Source: Peptococcaceae bacterium BRH_c23
GTDB taxonomy: Bacteria > Bacillota_B > Desulfitobacteriia > Desulfitobacteriales > Desulfitobacteriaceae
Reading direction: 5' to 3'
Length of the DNA: 28,798 bases
Assembly (NCBI GenBank): GCA_000961805.1
Contig: LADV01000236.1
Span: forward strand, 1 to 28,798
Shown: piece by piece, positions 7,725 through 16,564 of the stretch
How positions within the stretch are numbered: position 1 is the stretch's first letter
Layout of the letters: every line of letters begins with the position of its first letter
Position numbers and translations under genes: made by a program
The notes under the pieces: model-generated
Seen by the model: only the letters and a program-made list of their open reading frames with translations
Told to the model about the DNA's origin: nothing
Database searches by the model: none

Positions 7725-8702
7725 CTACTGAGCAATTCCGCCATGTTCCAATTCAACCTGTTCCCCATCACTTAATTTACCGGCGAATGCTCCGAAAAAT
7801 TTGTAAATAGGGTGATTTTTATTTTCCGGCAAGCGTTTTGTTTCCTCAAAAGCTAGGGTCGCTTGAAATAGAGAAGCCGAAACGACTGCCGGGAAAATCC
7901 TGGGAGCGATGGATATAGGTCCATAAAAGATGAAGTCACTCCAGAGCAGTGCAGAGATTGCTTGACCAGCGGCATCCATTCCGGCAAAACCGTTTTGGCC
8001 CCACAGTTCTCTAGCTTCCTTCCACATAAACGTACCATTCGAAGAAGCCACTCCCGCAGGCCAGCCATGCTTTTCCTTAATCAGTTTATTACCCAGACAG
8101 GAAAAAGCTGTTGCAGGCAGGTTCATGACAGCGGTATCAACAAGGATTGATTGGAACCCCCCTTGACCCACTACTTCCATCAATTTTTCAAAGGAAGTTA
8201 GGCGACCGGAAGACTTTTGGTCGTTCTCGTCAAATGCTTGGACCACGACGTGTTTGACTCCCATTTCGCGTAGGGCTTTCACCTGATCAGGTATATCCTT
8301 ATCCCAAGGTGTAATACTGTTGTAGAGAACACGGTCCAGCAGTCCTTTGGAGGCTGCGTATTCCATAGCTTCGAGGCGAGGTTTTTGTACCCACATGTCA
8401 ATTCCGAAGGGAAGGTCACTATGTTCCGTGAAAAAGTCAATGTAGTACTTCATTTCTTCTGTCGAACTAGCAACCATGGCAACGAGCGCCGGTATTCCCG
8501 TCTGTTCTGAGAGTGCCTCTTGCTGTTTTAAGAATTCCACCGCTTTGGCATGATCAAATTTATGATCTTTGCGGCTTTCCAGGATTCGGTCTCCGTTGTG
8601 GAACATAGAAGAAATAAGGAGTGGCGGGTTCTCTCCAAACTGACCTCCCACTTTGAAAGGTCCGATTTGACAAACTTTTTGGTTCCCTTTTAAAGTGAAC
8701 AT
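7725..8702 (-). CDS. MtrH-family methyltransferase II (methyl-corrinoid to tetrahydrofolate)
   Basis: The 325-aa protein (start MFTLKGNQKVCQIGPFKVGG) belongs to the MtrH family, named after the N5-methyl-tetrahydromethanopterin methyltransferase subunit H. It has the (beta/alpha)8 pterin-binding fold, with characteristic stretches such as PLLISSMFHNGDRI and HGWPAGVASSNGTFMWKE. In acetogens and Desulfitobacterium, members of this family (MtvA/MtgA type) move the methyl group between a corrinoid protein and tetrahydrofolate in the cytoplasm. It starts six bases after the UroD-family gene, so the two are translationally linked. Together with the upstream corrinoid protein they make the standard MT-I/corrinoid/MT-II set. 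Family is sure; the acceptor (tetrahydrofolate) is inferred from a bacterial context. Confidence 0.88.
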   Translation of the reverse strand: MFTLKGNQKVCQIGPFKVGGQFGENPPLLISSMFHNGDRILESRKDHKFDHAKAVEFLKQQEALSEQTGIPALVAMVASSTEEMKYYIDFFTEHSDLPFGIDMWVQKPRLEAMEYAASKGLLDRVLYNSITPWDKDIPDQVKALREMGVKHVVVQAFDENDQKSSGRLTSFEKLMEVVGQGGFQSILVDTAVMNLPATAFSCLGNKLIKEKHGWPAGVASSNGTFMWKEARELWGQNGFAGMDAAGQAISALLWSDFIFYGPISIAPRIFPAVVSASLFQATLAFEETKRLPENKNHPIYKFFGAFAGKLSDGEQVELEHGGIAQ

Positions 8703-8708
8703 ACTTTA

Positions 8709-9773
8709 TCACCCTCCAACATTTAAGTTACGTACCCAGCGACTAGCACCGTGTTCTCTGACGGTTTCTACCATAGCTTTTAGATTTTCTAAGGGCGCGG
8801 TGGGCCATATATCACAACCCGGCCAGACAGCATCAACTCCTGCGTCTAAACTAGCAAGCACTCCTTTAACTACATCCTCGGGGGTTCCGGTGACAAGGAC
8901 ATTATAGGCATCCACTTGCCCAAAGATCAAGGAATCCGGACCGATTTCCGCCCTTGTTTTTGCCATATCGTTCTTGAATTCAAGGCTCATTGCAGCGGCT
9001 CCGCACTTATTCATGTTCCCGATAACGCTATTGGTCCCTCCACAAATGTGCAGAACATTGTTTCCTGGTAGGCCTGCAAAAATCTTTTTCAGATGTGGGG
9101 CTATAACTTTATTAAAGGCCCTGGGGCTCAGGATATCCGTAGTTGCTCCCATTTCCCGCACGGTAATATAGTCCGCTCCAGCCTCGTAGAATTTTCTCCC
9201 GATGGCGATCTGAACATCTGCTAAACGGTCCAACATTTGATTTATTTTATCGGGTTTTTTAAAAGAAAGCTTGAAAAGGTCGTTGAGGTCCATGAGTTGC
9301 CCTGCCAGGGTAAAAGGTCCCAATAGATAAGTGCCAATGGCCACGTCCTGGCCGATATCCTTTTTTAGTAAGCGAATGGCTTCGCAAATAACATTGATTC
9401 GACCACGCTCTAAAAAATCATCCGGTATGGGGAACGTTGTTATTTCTTCCTCAGTGTGAATGGTCTTCTCTTTAATTGTAGGGTAGAGAAGTTGTTCGAC
9501 ATTGTCATAGGGATTCATAGCACATCCTAAGGCCTCTGCTTCCACGCATAGGTCAAATGGAATCACGGCGCTCTCGTAGCCAAACAGGTGGTAGGAACTG
9601 GCTCCTGCTTTAGCCATTTTTTGGGCGTCTCCGTGCAGATCCTGGAACTTACAACCTATTTCCTCCAAGGCGACAGTCGTTACGTTCCCCATTCCACTGT
9701 AACAGGCAGGACGATCCACTTCTTTACCGGCAAAGAGATTGAGCACTCTTTCCCGCGGTGTTAGTGTCAACAT
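8709..9773 (-). CDS. UroD-family corrinoid methyltransferase (MtvB/MtaA-like)
   Basis: The 354-aa protein has the uroporphyrinogen-decarboxylase fold used by MtaA, CmuA and the MT-I of vanillate O-demethylase (MtvB). The zinc ligands are present: His242-x-Cys244 in LHICGG and Cys320 in WPGCDIWP. Next to an MtrH-type MT-II and a corrinoid protein it fits methyltransferase I of a three-component O-demethylase, which takes a methyl group from a methoxylated substrate such as a phenyl methyl ether. It could instead be a second MtaA that hands methyl groups on to an acceptor. The operon has no MtaB- or MttB-type partner of its own, which favours the MtvB role. The 148-bp upstream gap shows no clear promoter. 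Confidence 0.8.
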   Translation of the reverse strand: MLTLTPRERVLNLFAGKEVDRPACYSGMGNVTTVALEEIGCKFQDLHGDAQKMAKAGASSYHLFGYESAVIPFDLCVEAEALGCAMNPYDNVEQLLYPTIKEKTIHTEEEITTFPIPDDFLERGRINVICEAIRLLKKDIGQDVAIGTYLLGPFTLAGQLMDLNDLFKLSFKKPDKINQMLDRLADVQIAIGRKFYEAGADYITVREMGATTDILSPRAFNKVIAPHLKKIFAGLPGNNVLHICGGTNSVIGNMNKCGAAAMSLEFKNDMAKTRAEIGPDSLIFGQVDAYNVLVTGTPEDVVKGVLASLDAGVDAVWPGCDIWPTAPLENLKAMVETVREHGASRWVRNLNVGG

Positions 9774-9921
9774 TATTCCATCTCTCCCTTACCTTTTATT
9801 CGCATCAATAATCACCCAAGTTTCTACTTTAATAGCCAATATTTCCGCCTTACGATAACCTTGTATATTGGATTAGGACAGTCAAGTGTATATTGATTCT
9901 TAATACTTAGCCTATTTCGAG

Positions 9922-11895
9922 TTAGCGAGCGGTCTGCCTTTTACCTCGCTTAGGAATCCGGTCAAGGATATGCTGAATGCTTGGGAAAGCATCGTGGCTA
10001 TGAGGGAAAGCCATAGCGTCTGAAAAACGTTGTTGGAAATCTGATTCAATGGCTGTCTCCACAAAGAAGACTTCTTTTGCCACTCGATCAGCTTCTACAC
10101 GTTTTTCTTTGTTCAGAAGGGCAATCTGCGCTCCATCGCCCGCTGCGTTCCCCACTGCTTTAACTTTCTCAAGATTACAGTTCGGAAACATACCAATGAC
10201 CATCGCACTCTCGACATCGATAAAGGAACCAAACGCTCCAGCCAAGGTGACGCTATCGATATGTTCAACGCCCAACTTCTCCATCAGGTATTTTGCTCCT
10301 ACATAAAGAGCAGATTTAGCCAGTTGAACGGCGCGTACATCACCGATGGTGATAGAAATGTCCTGGCCTATGGATGTTTCATCAGACCAACAAATAACAT
10401 ATTCCATCCTGCCGTCCGAACCTTTACGAACACGAGGGAACTCTTCAAGGCCTTTGTTAAAACGGCCGCTGGGGCCGATGATGCCCGCTTTGAACAGCTC
10501 TGCTATGGCGTCAATGATTCCAGAACCACAGACTCCTTTCGCTCCGAGTTTTTTGTCCTCTGGATACCACACTTCGTTCCCGATGACTTTGTAGCGAGGT
10601 TCGAGCGTCTCTGGATTGATACGAAGATTTTCGATAGCTCCTGGTGCCGCCCGCATACCAAACTTGATCTGCGCGCCCTCTAGAGCCGGCCCTGTGGCAC
10701 AGGAGGTTGAGAGCATATTATGTTTGTTGCCAACGTCAATTTCACCGTTGGTTCCGATGTCAATGACTAGGCGCATCTCATCATGTTTATAGGGTTCTTC
10801 GGCAATCAGAACCGCCATATTGTCGGCTCCCACAAAGCCTGCTTCAATCGGAAGTACGTGAATATTCCCGCAGGGATTGATCTCGATTTTTAAATCACGT
10901 GCTTTAATATCCATGGACTGTTTGATGGCGGGGGCAAATGGGGAACGGCCCATGAATTTGGGATCGATGTTCAGGGCTATATGATGCATCACAGTATTGA
11001 ACACCAGTACGATTTCCTGTACATCAATCGCTAACAGACCTACTTCTTCTGTCATTTTCCGGATCAGAATGTTAATGCTTTCGACCATCGTGTTGTGCAT
11101 TTTTTCCAGGCCATTATCTTCCATCATTGAATAGCTGATACGAGAGAGTACGTCTTCTCCGTAACGCACCTGAGGGTTCATCATAGACTTCTTAGTCAGT
11201 ACTTTGCCTGTATGCAAGTCGCATAAATAGGCTGCTACGGTTGTCGTTCCGATGTCTATGCCGACTCCGACGATCTTTTCGTTAAAACCTGGTTCGATAT
11301 CAATGATCTCTCGACCTTGCCAGATCGTAACGGTGACCTTCCATTCGCCTTTACGCAAAACCAGAGGTAATTTCCTCAAAACAAAATAATCCATCGCCAG
11401 ATTCTCGCCTAGCTTTGAATATTTAGCAGAGAGAGCCTCACGCAGACGTTCAAAATCTCCTCTGTGATCTTCTAAGGTGGCGGGTTCTAACTCGACATAG
11501 TATTTGCGAACGGCAGGGTCTAAGGTGAACACCCGCTCTTTGCCCGTCTCTAGAACGATTTGCTGAGCTCCTCGGCTTTCTTCAGGGACAAAAACCAAGA
11601 TATCACCATGAACTTCCGTAGCACAGGCAAAGCGGTAATTCTCCTCGATCTCTTTAGATTTCATGTACTTTTGCTCTTGTTGGGTCAGTGGGCTGAGATG
11701 GCTGACGCGAGACTCAATGCCGAATTTTTCGAAATAGCCTTCCTCAATTTTAACTTTGCATTTACCGCAAACTTTTGAAGAACCACAAACTGATTCTATA
11801 TCAACTCCGAGTTCGTGGGACGCCGTAAGAATAGTTTTTCCAGCTTCAACTTTGCCGCGCCGGCCTGATGGTTGAAATATTACGTTGAATTCCAA
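9922..11895 (-). CDS. RACE-type corrinoid activation ATPase with [2Fe-2S] domain
   Basis: The 657-aa protein starts with a plant-type [2Fe-2S] ferredoxin domain: Cys37, Cys43, Cys46 in CGSSKVCGKC and Cys91 in FACATEV. A linker and a DUF4445/ASKHA ATPase part follow (GIDIGTTTVAAYLCDL near 220, DIGTNGEI, CATGPALEGAQI, GSGIIDAIAELF, AGAFGSF). Proteins of this build reductively reactivate Co(II) corrinoid proteins to Co(I) at the cost of ATP, as the O-demethylase activating enzyme of Acetobacterium and RACo do. It lies between the corrinoid protein and MT-I genes of the second module and would serve them. It starts at a TTG (11895) preceded by GGAGGACAAACA. It is clearly different from the ferredoxin-tailed activator at 13913-15544. 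Confidence 0.9.
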   Translation of the reverse strand: MEFNVIFQPSGRRGKVEAGKTILTASHELGVDIESVCGSSKVCGKCKVKIEEGYFEKFGIESRVSHLSPLTQQEQKYMKSKEIEENYRFACATEVHGDILVFVPEESRGAQQIVLETGKERVFTLDPAVRKYYVELEPATLEDHRGDFERLREALSAKYSKLGENLAMDYFVLRKLPLVLRKGEWKVTVTIWQGREIIDIEPGFNEKIVGVGIDIGTTTVAAYLCDLHTGKVLTKKSMMNPQVRYGEDVLSRISYSMMEDNGLEKMHNTMVESINILIRKMTEEVGLLAIDVQEIVLVFNTVMHHIALNIDPKFMGRSPFAPAIKQSMDIKARDLKIEINPCGNIHVLPIEAGFVGADNMAVLIAEEPYKHDEMRLVIDIGTNGEIDVGNKHNMLSTSCATGPALEGAQIKFGMRAAPGAIENLRINPETLEPRYKVIGNEVWYPEDKKLGAKGVCGSGIIDAIAELFKAGIIGPSGRFNKGLEEFPRVRKGSDGRMEYVICWSDETSIGQDISITIGDVRAVQLAKSALYVGAKYLMEKLGVEHIDSVTLAGAFGSFIDVESAMVIGMFPNCNLEKVKAVGNAAGDGAQIALLNKEKRVEADRVAKEVFFVETAIESDFQQRFSDAMAFPHSHDAFPSIQHILDRIPKRGKRQTAR

Positions 11896-11983
11896 TGTTT
11901 GTCCTCCTCTCCATAAACTTTTAGGTTACTATTTGAACACCTCAGTCTTAAATGTCTTCAAAAATATTCATCGAGATACTTTC

Positions 11984-12634
11984 CTAAGAAATACTTTTCA
12001 ACGAGGCAATCATATTAATGGCATCTTTGAGCGCATTGTTGGCATCCCGGGCATAGCCGTCAGCACCCCAACGCGAAGCTATATCACTGGTTACCGGCGC
12101 CCCGCCAATCATAATCTTACACTTGGGATTCTTTTCCTTGATCTTTTCAATAATTTCTTTCATCCCCACCATCGTCGTGGTCATCATGGCCGAGAGACAA
12201 ACCATATCTGAATCCGTTTTCAGTTGCTCCTCGACAAACTTGTCTAGAGGTACGTCCCTTCCAAGGTCATGAACTTCGAAGCCGGAGGCATCAAACATCA
12301 TGCGAACGATGTTCTTGCCTATGTCATGCACATCGCCCTGGACAACGCCCATAACGACAACCCCTTTTGAGGCACCTTCTTTTTTAGACATATGGGGTTT
12401 GAGAATGTTCAGTCCAACGTACATAGCGTCAGCGCACATTAACATTTCCGGTACGAAATACTCTTGTTCCTCGTACAGACGACCGACTTCAACCATGCCA
12501 AGTACCAGTCCGTCAAAGACCGCTGAATGTGGATTGACGTTTTGGGCCAAAGCTTCATTGGCAGCATTACTGACTGCATCCTCGTCGTAATCGATAACCC
12601 CTTGTTTTAGCCGATCCAAAATTTCTTGGGACAT
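11984..12634 (-). CDS. Methyltransferase corrinoid protein (MtvC/MtbC type)
   Basis: The 216-aa protein has an N-terminal helical cap domain (about 1-90; FDGLVLGMVEVGRLYEEQEYF) and a B12-binding Rossmann domain. The base-off signature is GDVHDIGKNIV: Asp101-x-His103-x-x-Gly106, His103 being the lower cobalt ligand. SAMMTTTM and IMIGGAPVTSDIASRWGADG complete the fold. It shuttles methyl groups as methyl-Co(III). It is first in the O-demethylase-like set and shares more pattern with the lone protein at 19798-20475 than with the MtaC-like pair. SD aaggagttgtt stands before the ATG. A candidate sigma-A promoter with a palindrome lies about 40-65 bp upstream. Confidence 0.92.
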   Translation of the reverse strand: MSQEILDRLKQGVIDYDEDAVSNAANEALAQNVNPHSAVFDGLVLGMVEVGRLYEEQEYFVPEMLMCADAMYVGLNILKPHMSKKEGASKGVVVMGVVQGDVHDIGKNIVRMMFDASGFEVHDLGRDVPLDKFVEEQLKTDSDMVCLSAMMTTTMVGMKEIIEKIKEKNPKCKIMIGGAPVTSDIASRWGADGYARDANNALKDAINMIASLKSIS

Positions 12635-12670
12635 TGTTTAAACAACTCCTTCATTAATTATTTAAAAAAC

Positions 12671-12699
12671 AAATTAATCTAAAGGACCTTTAGTGTAAA
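12671..12699 (-). promoter_or_regulatory. Candidate promoter with internal palindromic operator
   Basis: On the minus strand TTTACA and TAATTT stand 17 bases apart upstream of the corrinoid gene. The spacer contains the dyad CTAAAGG-t-CCTTTAG (12679-12693). The -10 match is poor. A 65-bp block covering this dyad (12670-12734) recurs without change at 25365-25429. The dyad is certain; promoter and repressor site are inferred. Confidence 0.4.
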
Positions 12700-12727
12700 C
12701 TGTTTTTTCTGTGGCTAAATATATAGG

Positions 12728-12751
12728 CAAAAATTAACCCCGTTACCGGGT
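12728..12751 (-). terminator. Weak terminator-like hairpin after mtaA
   Basis: accc (12737-12740) and gggt (12748-12751) form a short stem, followed on the minus strand by AATTTTTG, 63 bp after the mtaA stop. The copy near 25424-25446 has the stem lengthened to AACCC/GGGTT. It probably gives only partial termination between the two modules. Confidence 0.4.
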
Positions 12752-12813
12752 CAGCTTTTATTTGAAGCGGCCTGCATTTATATTCGCCGGTTTGAAGTAT
12801 AAATCTAAACTTG

Positions 12814-13827
12814 CTACTCGTTAACGGTATCCACCATAGCTCTCAAATTTGCTGTTAAAGTGGCTGGCGGTATGGCACATCCAGGTGAAATCATAGAGAA
12901 TCCTATAGAAATTGCATCTCTGACCTCTCGTTTGATATCTTCTGGTTGACCGGTAAACAGGGTTTTAACAGGATCAACACCCCCTACTATCGGAGTTTTA
13001 ATCCCCTCTAACTTGAACTTATCCAACGCTTCAGGAACATTAACATTGGACTCAACACTGATAGCACCGCAACCTGTTTTGGCGATATCCACTATTATTG
13101 GATCCACCTTACCACAGATATGGATTATCACAGGTACACTCAACCCTTCAACCTGTCTCTTTTCGTATTCCCACGCCAAGTTTCGATAGATCTTTGGACT
13201 AATCATATCCATTGAGGCCATCATGTCCTCCACACAAATAACATCTGCTCCGGCTTCTACCATTGCCTTAGCAAGCATTGTCCCTGCACGCTCACCTAAC
13301 TCAATATAGGGAATTAGGTCATTTGGTTTTTTGAAAGTTGCCTTTAGAAAAAGCGCGACGTCAAAAAACAAACTGGCAATACTAAATGGACCGATAATAC
13401 CTCCCATGATAATAACCTTGTCACCATAATCACGTTTTAAAATCCGAATAGCTTCCAGCAACGCTGGTATACGTCCCCGGCTTAGAAAATCATTAGGAAA
13501 ATCAACCTTGTCCCCTATATGATAGGGATGTATATCTACGCTTGGTAACCCTGCTTTACCACCATATTTCAAGACAGCCCCAAAAGCTTCAGCTTCATGA
13601 GTCTGACAAAACGGCACTCTTACAGCATCAAAACCCAGCATTGAGTGGGCACCACTAGCTAATTTAGCCATTAGACTAGCATCATGAAAGGCCTCAGGCC
13701 AAGAACTTTTGAGTTGTTCCATTTGGTCATAAGTTGCGTGTTGGCAAACGCTGATCACTGGCAAGCGGTCTACAGGTTGAATGTTTAGGGCTGCCATAAC
13801 CCTTTCACGACTGGTCATTGTCTTCAT
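12814..13827 (-). CDS. mtaA: MtaA-like methylcorrinoid methyltransferase (UroD fold)
   Basis: The 337-aa protein matches the MtaA/CmuA subgroup of the UroD family. The zinc site is His236-x-Cys238 in IIHICGK plus Cys317 in ISPGCAIPP, at nearly the residue numbers of Methanosarcina MtaA. In methanogens MtaA passes the methyl group from MtaC to coenzyme M. In acetogens and related Firmicutes the acceptor is thought to be tetrahydrofolate. It is the fifth gene of the mtaB-mtaC-cobW-ramA-mtaA run, 85 bp after the activator gene. SD GGAGGAACAAGAG precedes the ATG; an alternative ATG lies three codons in. Functional class is firm; the acceptor is inferred. Confidence 0.85.
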   Translation of the reverse strand: MKTMTSRERVMAALNIQPVDRLPVISVCQHATYDQMEQLKSSWPEAFHDASLMAKLASGAHSMLGFDAVRVPFCQTHEAEAFGAVLKYGGKAGLPSVDIHPYHIGDKVDFPNDFLSRGRIPALLEAIRILKRDYGDKVIIMGGIIGPFSIASLFFDVALFLKATFKKPNDLIPYIELGERAGTMLAKAMVEAGADVICVEDMMASMDMISPKIYRNLAWEYEKRQVEGLSVPVIIHICGKVDPIIVDIAKTGCGAISVESNVNVPEALDKFKLEGIKTPIVGGVDPVKTLFTGQPEDIKREVRDAISIGFSMISPGCAIPPATLTANLRAMVDTVNE

Positions 13828-13912
13828 AACTCTTGTTCCTCCATTATCTTAATGAAATTTTTATCAATAACCATTAAAAAAGCTTTTTACATAAAATTCT
13901 AAAGTGGGATGA

Positions 13913-15544
13913 TTAGATCTTATTTAAACCTATCGCTGCAAAGTTATATACTTTTTCAGGACAAGCCCTTACACACTTCAGACAAGCAGTACCATTGCAC
14001 AGATCTAGTCTTAAGACAAGGACGTTCTCTCCTTTATCTGACTCCAGTGATAATGCTTCTTCTAAGCACTGACTTGTGCAAGTTCCACAACCAGTACATC
14101 CTGGGAAGGCCTGGTGCCGCTCTAAACCAACCTTTTCGATCACCATAAGCCCCTCCGCTCCCAAATCAGGAATATCCCGTTCGTGCCATTTTAAGACCTC
14201 GGCCTCCTTAGTAAACTTCGGTAGAGGAGACAAGCCGTAATTTCGGCAAAAACGCAGATATAAATCTCGCGGCATCCCTTCATCCCAATAGGAGAGTTCC
14301 AATAAATAAGCCTGAGAGAAAGGTTCGTAATCACCAAACATGCAGTGGGTTGCGCGTAAGTTCACTGCTAGTTTTTTCAACTCTTCAAGTTCTTGTGGCT
14401 GAAAGACCAAATCCCGGGCTAAAGCTAAAGAAGTATTCCCAATCTGGTAGATTTTTTTCACTGTGGGTGGGACCAACCCAATACGTTGAGCTTTAAGTGC
14501 ATCAACATAGGTTCCTGATGCGCCGGCCATATAGGCTACCTCTATTTGATCCACCTCGATACCAGCAGCCTTACACAAGGCAATGTAACCCGCTCTGATG
14601 GCACCAATAGCTTTGCCAGCCTCGCCCAGGTCCTGTTCACTAAACCTCACATTGTCTGTCAGATGTATAAGGTGATCCTTTGTTTTAATTCCCGGTAACT
14701 GAACATAACCATTGTTTAGAGCCAGATCGATAAGGGAAATAACCCCAGTACCAGTAATCCCTTTGATACTTCCCTTGGTCAACCTTCGAGTTATTCCTGT
14801 TAAAAGATCAGTTTCAACGACTGTTTCAGTTAGCATAGCGGAGTTTAAAACGGATACAGCATAATGTTCGCCTTTTGGGTTAAGGTCAGAGATCGCACCC
14901 GGCCCTGCAAGCATTCCAGACCGGATATGTTGTCCTTCCAATGCAGGCCCGGCTGCGCAGGAACCAGTAATGATTTGACCACGCACTCTCAAGGCCATCT
15001 CGGCATTGGTACCATAATCGGTTACTAAGGCAATTTCCTTCCGCTCCAACATCCCCGATTTAAGCATCATTGCTAAGGCATCGGCACCAATTTCATGTTC
15101 AACCGCCGGGGGAATCACTACTTCCGCTGTTGCGGGAAGATTAAGCCCCTCGATATCTCTCGCCAATAGCAATTTACCGTCCCGGTTGGGTTCAATAATC
15201 CCCATTGCCTGTTTTTTCCTTTTACCAGCATAGGCCAAATCCCTTACCTCAATCCCTTCGAACAGGGAAAGCTGGATCGGATTACCACAGACGGCTAGAC
15301 GTACCACATTGGGACTGATGTCACCCAAGGCAGTCAAAACCTGGTTTACGGCATCAATCAGGATATGATGAGCGGAGTCAAGTCCAACCTCAATCGCGTA
15401 AGTCAGGTGATCCATGACGTTGGCTCCAGGTAAAGGATGTCGGGCAGTAATTACTGTTTTAATAATCTGCCCTGTATCAAGATCAATTGCCTGACCGCGA
15501 AGGCCACTCGTTCCCAAGTCAAGGGCTACTCCAAGGTTTTTCAT
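13913..15544 (-). CDS. ramA: RamA-like corrinoid reductive activator with C-terminal 2x[4Fe-4S]
   Basis: The 543-aa protein begins directly with the ASKHA ATPase (LGVALDLGTSGLRGQAIDLD; later VTDYGTNAEMALR, CAAGPALEGQHI, GITGTGVISLI). It ends in a two-cluster ferredoxin domain: CTGCGTCTSQC (Cys483, 486, 489, 493) and CNGTACLKCVRACP (Cys516, 521, 524, 528). This is the architecture of methanogen RamA, which uses ATP to reduce Co(II) methylamine/methanol corrinoid proteins to Co(I). It lacks the N-terminal [2Fe-2S] domain of the other activator in this window. It lies seven bases after cobW and would serve MtaC. The name rests on domain layout, not on alignment. Confidence 0.87.
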   Translation of the reverse strand: MKNLGVALDLGTSGLRGQAIDLDTGQIIKTVITARHPLPGANVMDHLTYAIEVGLDSAHHILIDAVNQVLTALGDISPNVVRLAVCGNPIQLSLFEGIEVRDLAYAGKRKKQAMGIIEPNRDGKLLLARDIEGLNLPATAEVVIPPAVEHEIGADALAMMLKSGMLERKEIALVTDYGTNAEMALRVRGQIITGSCAAGPALEGQHIRSGMLAGPGAISDLNPKGEHYAVSVLNSAMLTETVVETDLLTGITRRLTKGSIKGITGTGVISLIDLALNNGYVQLPGIKTKDHLIHLTDNVRFSEQDLGEAGKAIGAIRAGYIALCKAAGIEVDQIEVAYMAGASGTYVDALKAQRIGLVPPTVKKIYQIGNTSLALARDLVFQPQELEELKKLAVNLRATHCMFGDYEPFSQAYLLELSYWDEGMPRDLYLRFCRNYGLSPLPKFTKEAEVLKWHERDIPDLGAEGLMVIEKVGLERHQAFPGCTGCGTCTSQCLEEALSLESDKGENVLVLRLDLCNGTACLKCVRACPEKVYNFAAIGLNKI

Positions 15545-15551
15545 CAGTTAT

Positions 15552-16484
15552 TCAATCACCCTCTCTTACCTGACATGCAACGATAGCTGTATTCATGAGA
15601 TCTTGATTCAATTCCTTACCGATAACTGTCAATTTATTTTCACTATAATTTTTCCCCTCTGACCACTCTTGATTAATGTGTCCCTGGACAAAATCCAGAA
15701 CTAGCCACCTGTCCTCCTCTGTAAAAAAGAAACCTTTAGCACGGACAATTTGGCCGAAACTACTCTCTTTGAAATTGCCAAACAACTTCAGTAATTTTCC
15801 CTTTGACACAAAGCCTTGCCAAGTTATTCCTATGGATTGATAGTCATCAAAAAGGGCTGCATCGTCTGCGTTATCGTCCGACATAGTTTTAATACTGCCT
15901 TCCCGGTAATCATTTACTAGAGCTTCGATAGCTTCTCGACCGTATCTAGCTTGAATAAGCTGCACTTGGGGATTAATTCTTACCACTCTACTGCTTATTT
16001 CGCTGATAACCTGTGGCAAAACCAAGTCACTTTTACTTAAAACAACTAGATCAGCTAAAGCAATCTGACTATCGATGAATGATAACATTTTCAATTTTGA
16101 GTCAAAAGAAAGGCAATCTAAAAGCAAGGTAACCCGGATGGTTGTAATAAACTTTTCAAGACTTAAACTCCTCAAAATATTTAAAATACTTTTAGTGGTG
16201 GCTATCCCAGTTGGCTCAATCAACAGGCGCTCAGGCTGATAAGTCCTGGCAAGGTTAGTAACCTGTGCTTTAAGATCGGCATTTAGAGTACAACAAATAC
16301 AACCGCTGGACAATTCCACTACTTCCGTTCCCCGCCCAGCTAAAAGGGTTCCATCAATCCCGACTTCACCAAATTCATTAACTAACACCGCCAATTTTTC
16401 CTTACCAGACCAGCCATCAATCAAGCCTTTGATCAATGTTGTTTTACCGGCCCCAAGGAAACCGCCGATAAGTTCAACTTTCAC
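15552..16484 (-). CDS. CobW/COG0523-family GTPase metallochaperone
   Basis: The 310-aa protein has Walker A GGFLGAGKTT (7-16), the CxCC metal motif GCICC (Cys62, 64, 65), EPTGIA, a guanine-specificity motif LSKSD, and a C-terminal CobW_C-like domain. COG0523 proteins deliver Zn, Co, Fe or Mn in a GTP-dependent way. It stands between mtaC and ramA, seven bases before the latter. Both neighbouring enzymes MtaB and MtaA are zinc enzymes and MtaC holds cobalt, so loading zinc or handling cobalt for the methanol system is a sensible guess. The sequence does not decide which metal. Confidence 0.85.
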   Translation of the reverse strand: MKVELIGGFLGAGKTTLIKGLIDGWSGKEKLAVLVNEFGEVGIDGTLLAGRGTEVVELSSGCICCTLNADLKAQVTNLARTYQPERLLIEPTGIATTKSILNILRSLSLEKFITTIRVTLLLDCLSFDSKLKMLSFIDSQIALADLVVLSKSDLVLPQVISEISSRVVRINPQVQLIQARYGREAIEALVNDYREGSIKTMSDDNADDAALFDDYQSIGITWQGFVSKGKLLKLFGNFKESSFGQIVRAKGFFFTEEDRWLVLDFVQGHINQEWSEGKNYSENKLTVIGKELNQDLMNTAIVACQVREGD

Positions 16485-16564
16485 AGCTTAACCTCCACAA
16501 TTTGGTCAAGGTATGAGGGCTGGAAAGACATGACTTTTTCAACCCTCACCCTGATACCATACTC

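Noticed and set aside
10261..10683. 140-aa plus-strand frame within the RACE activator gene
   Set aside because: It is an antisense shadow of a well-supported gene; the same applies to the other plus-strand frames between 3887 and 26164.
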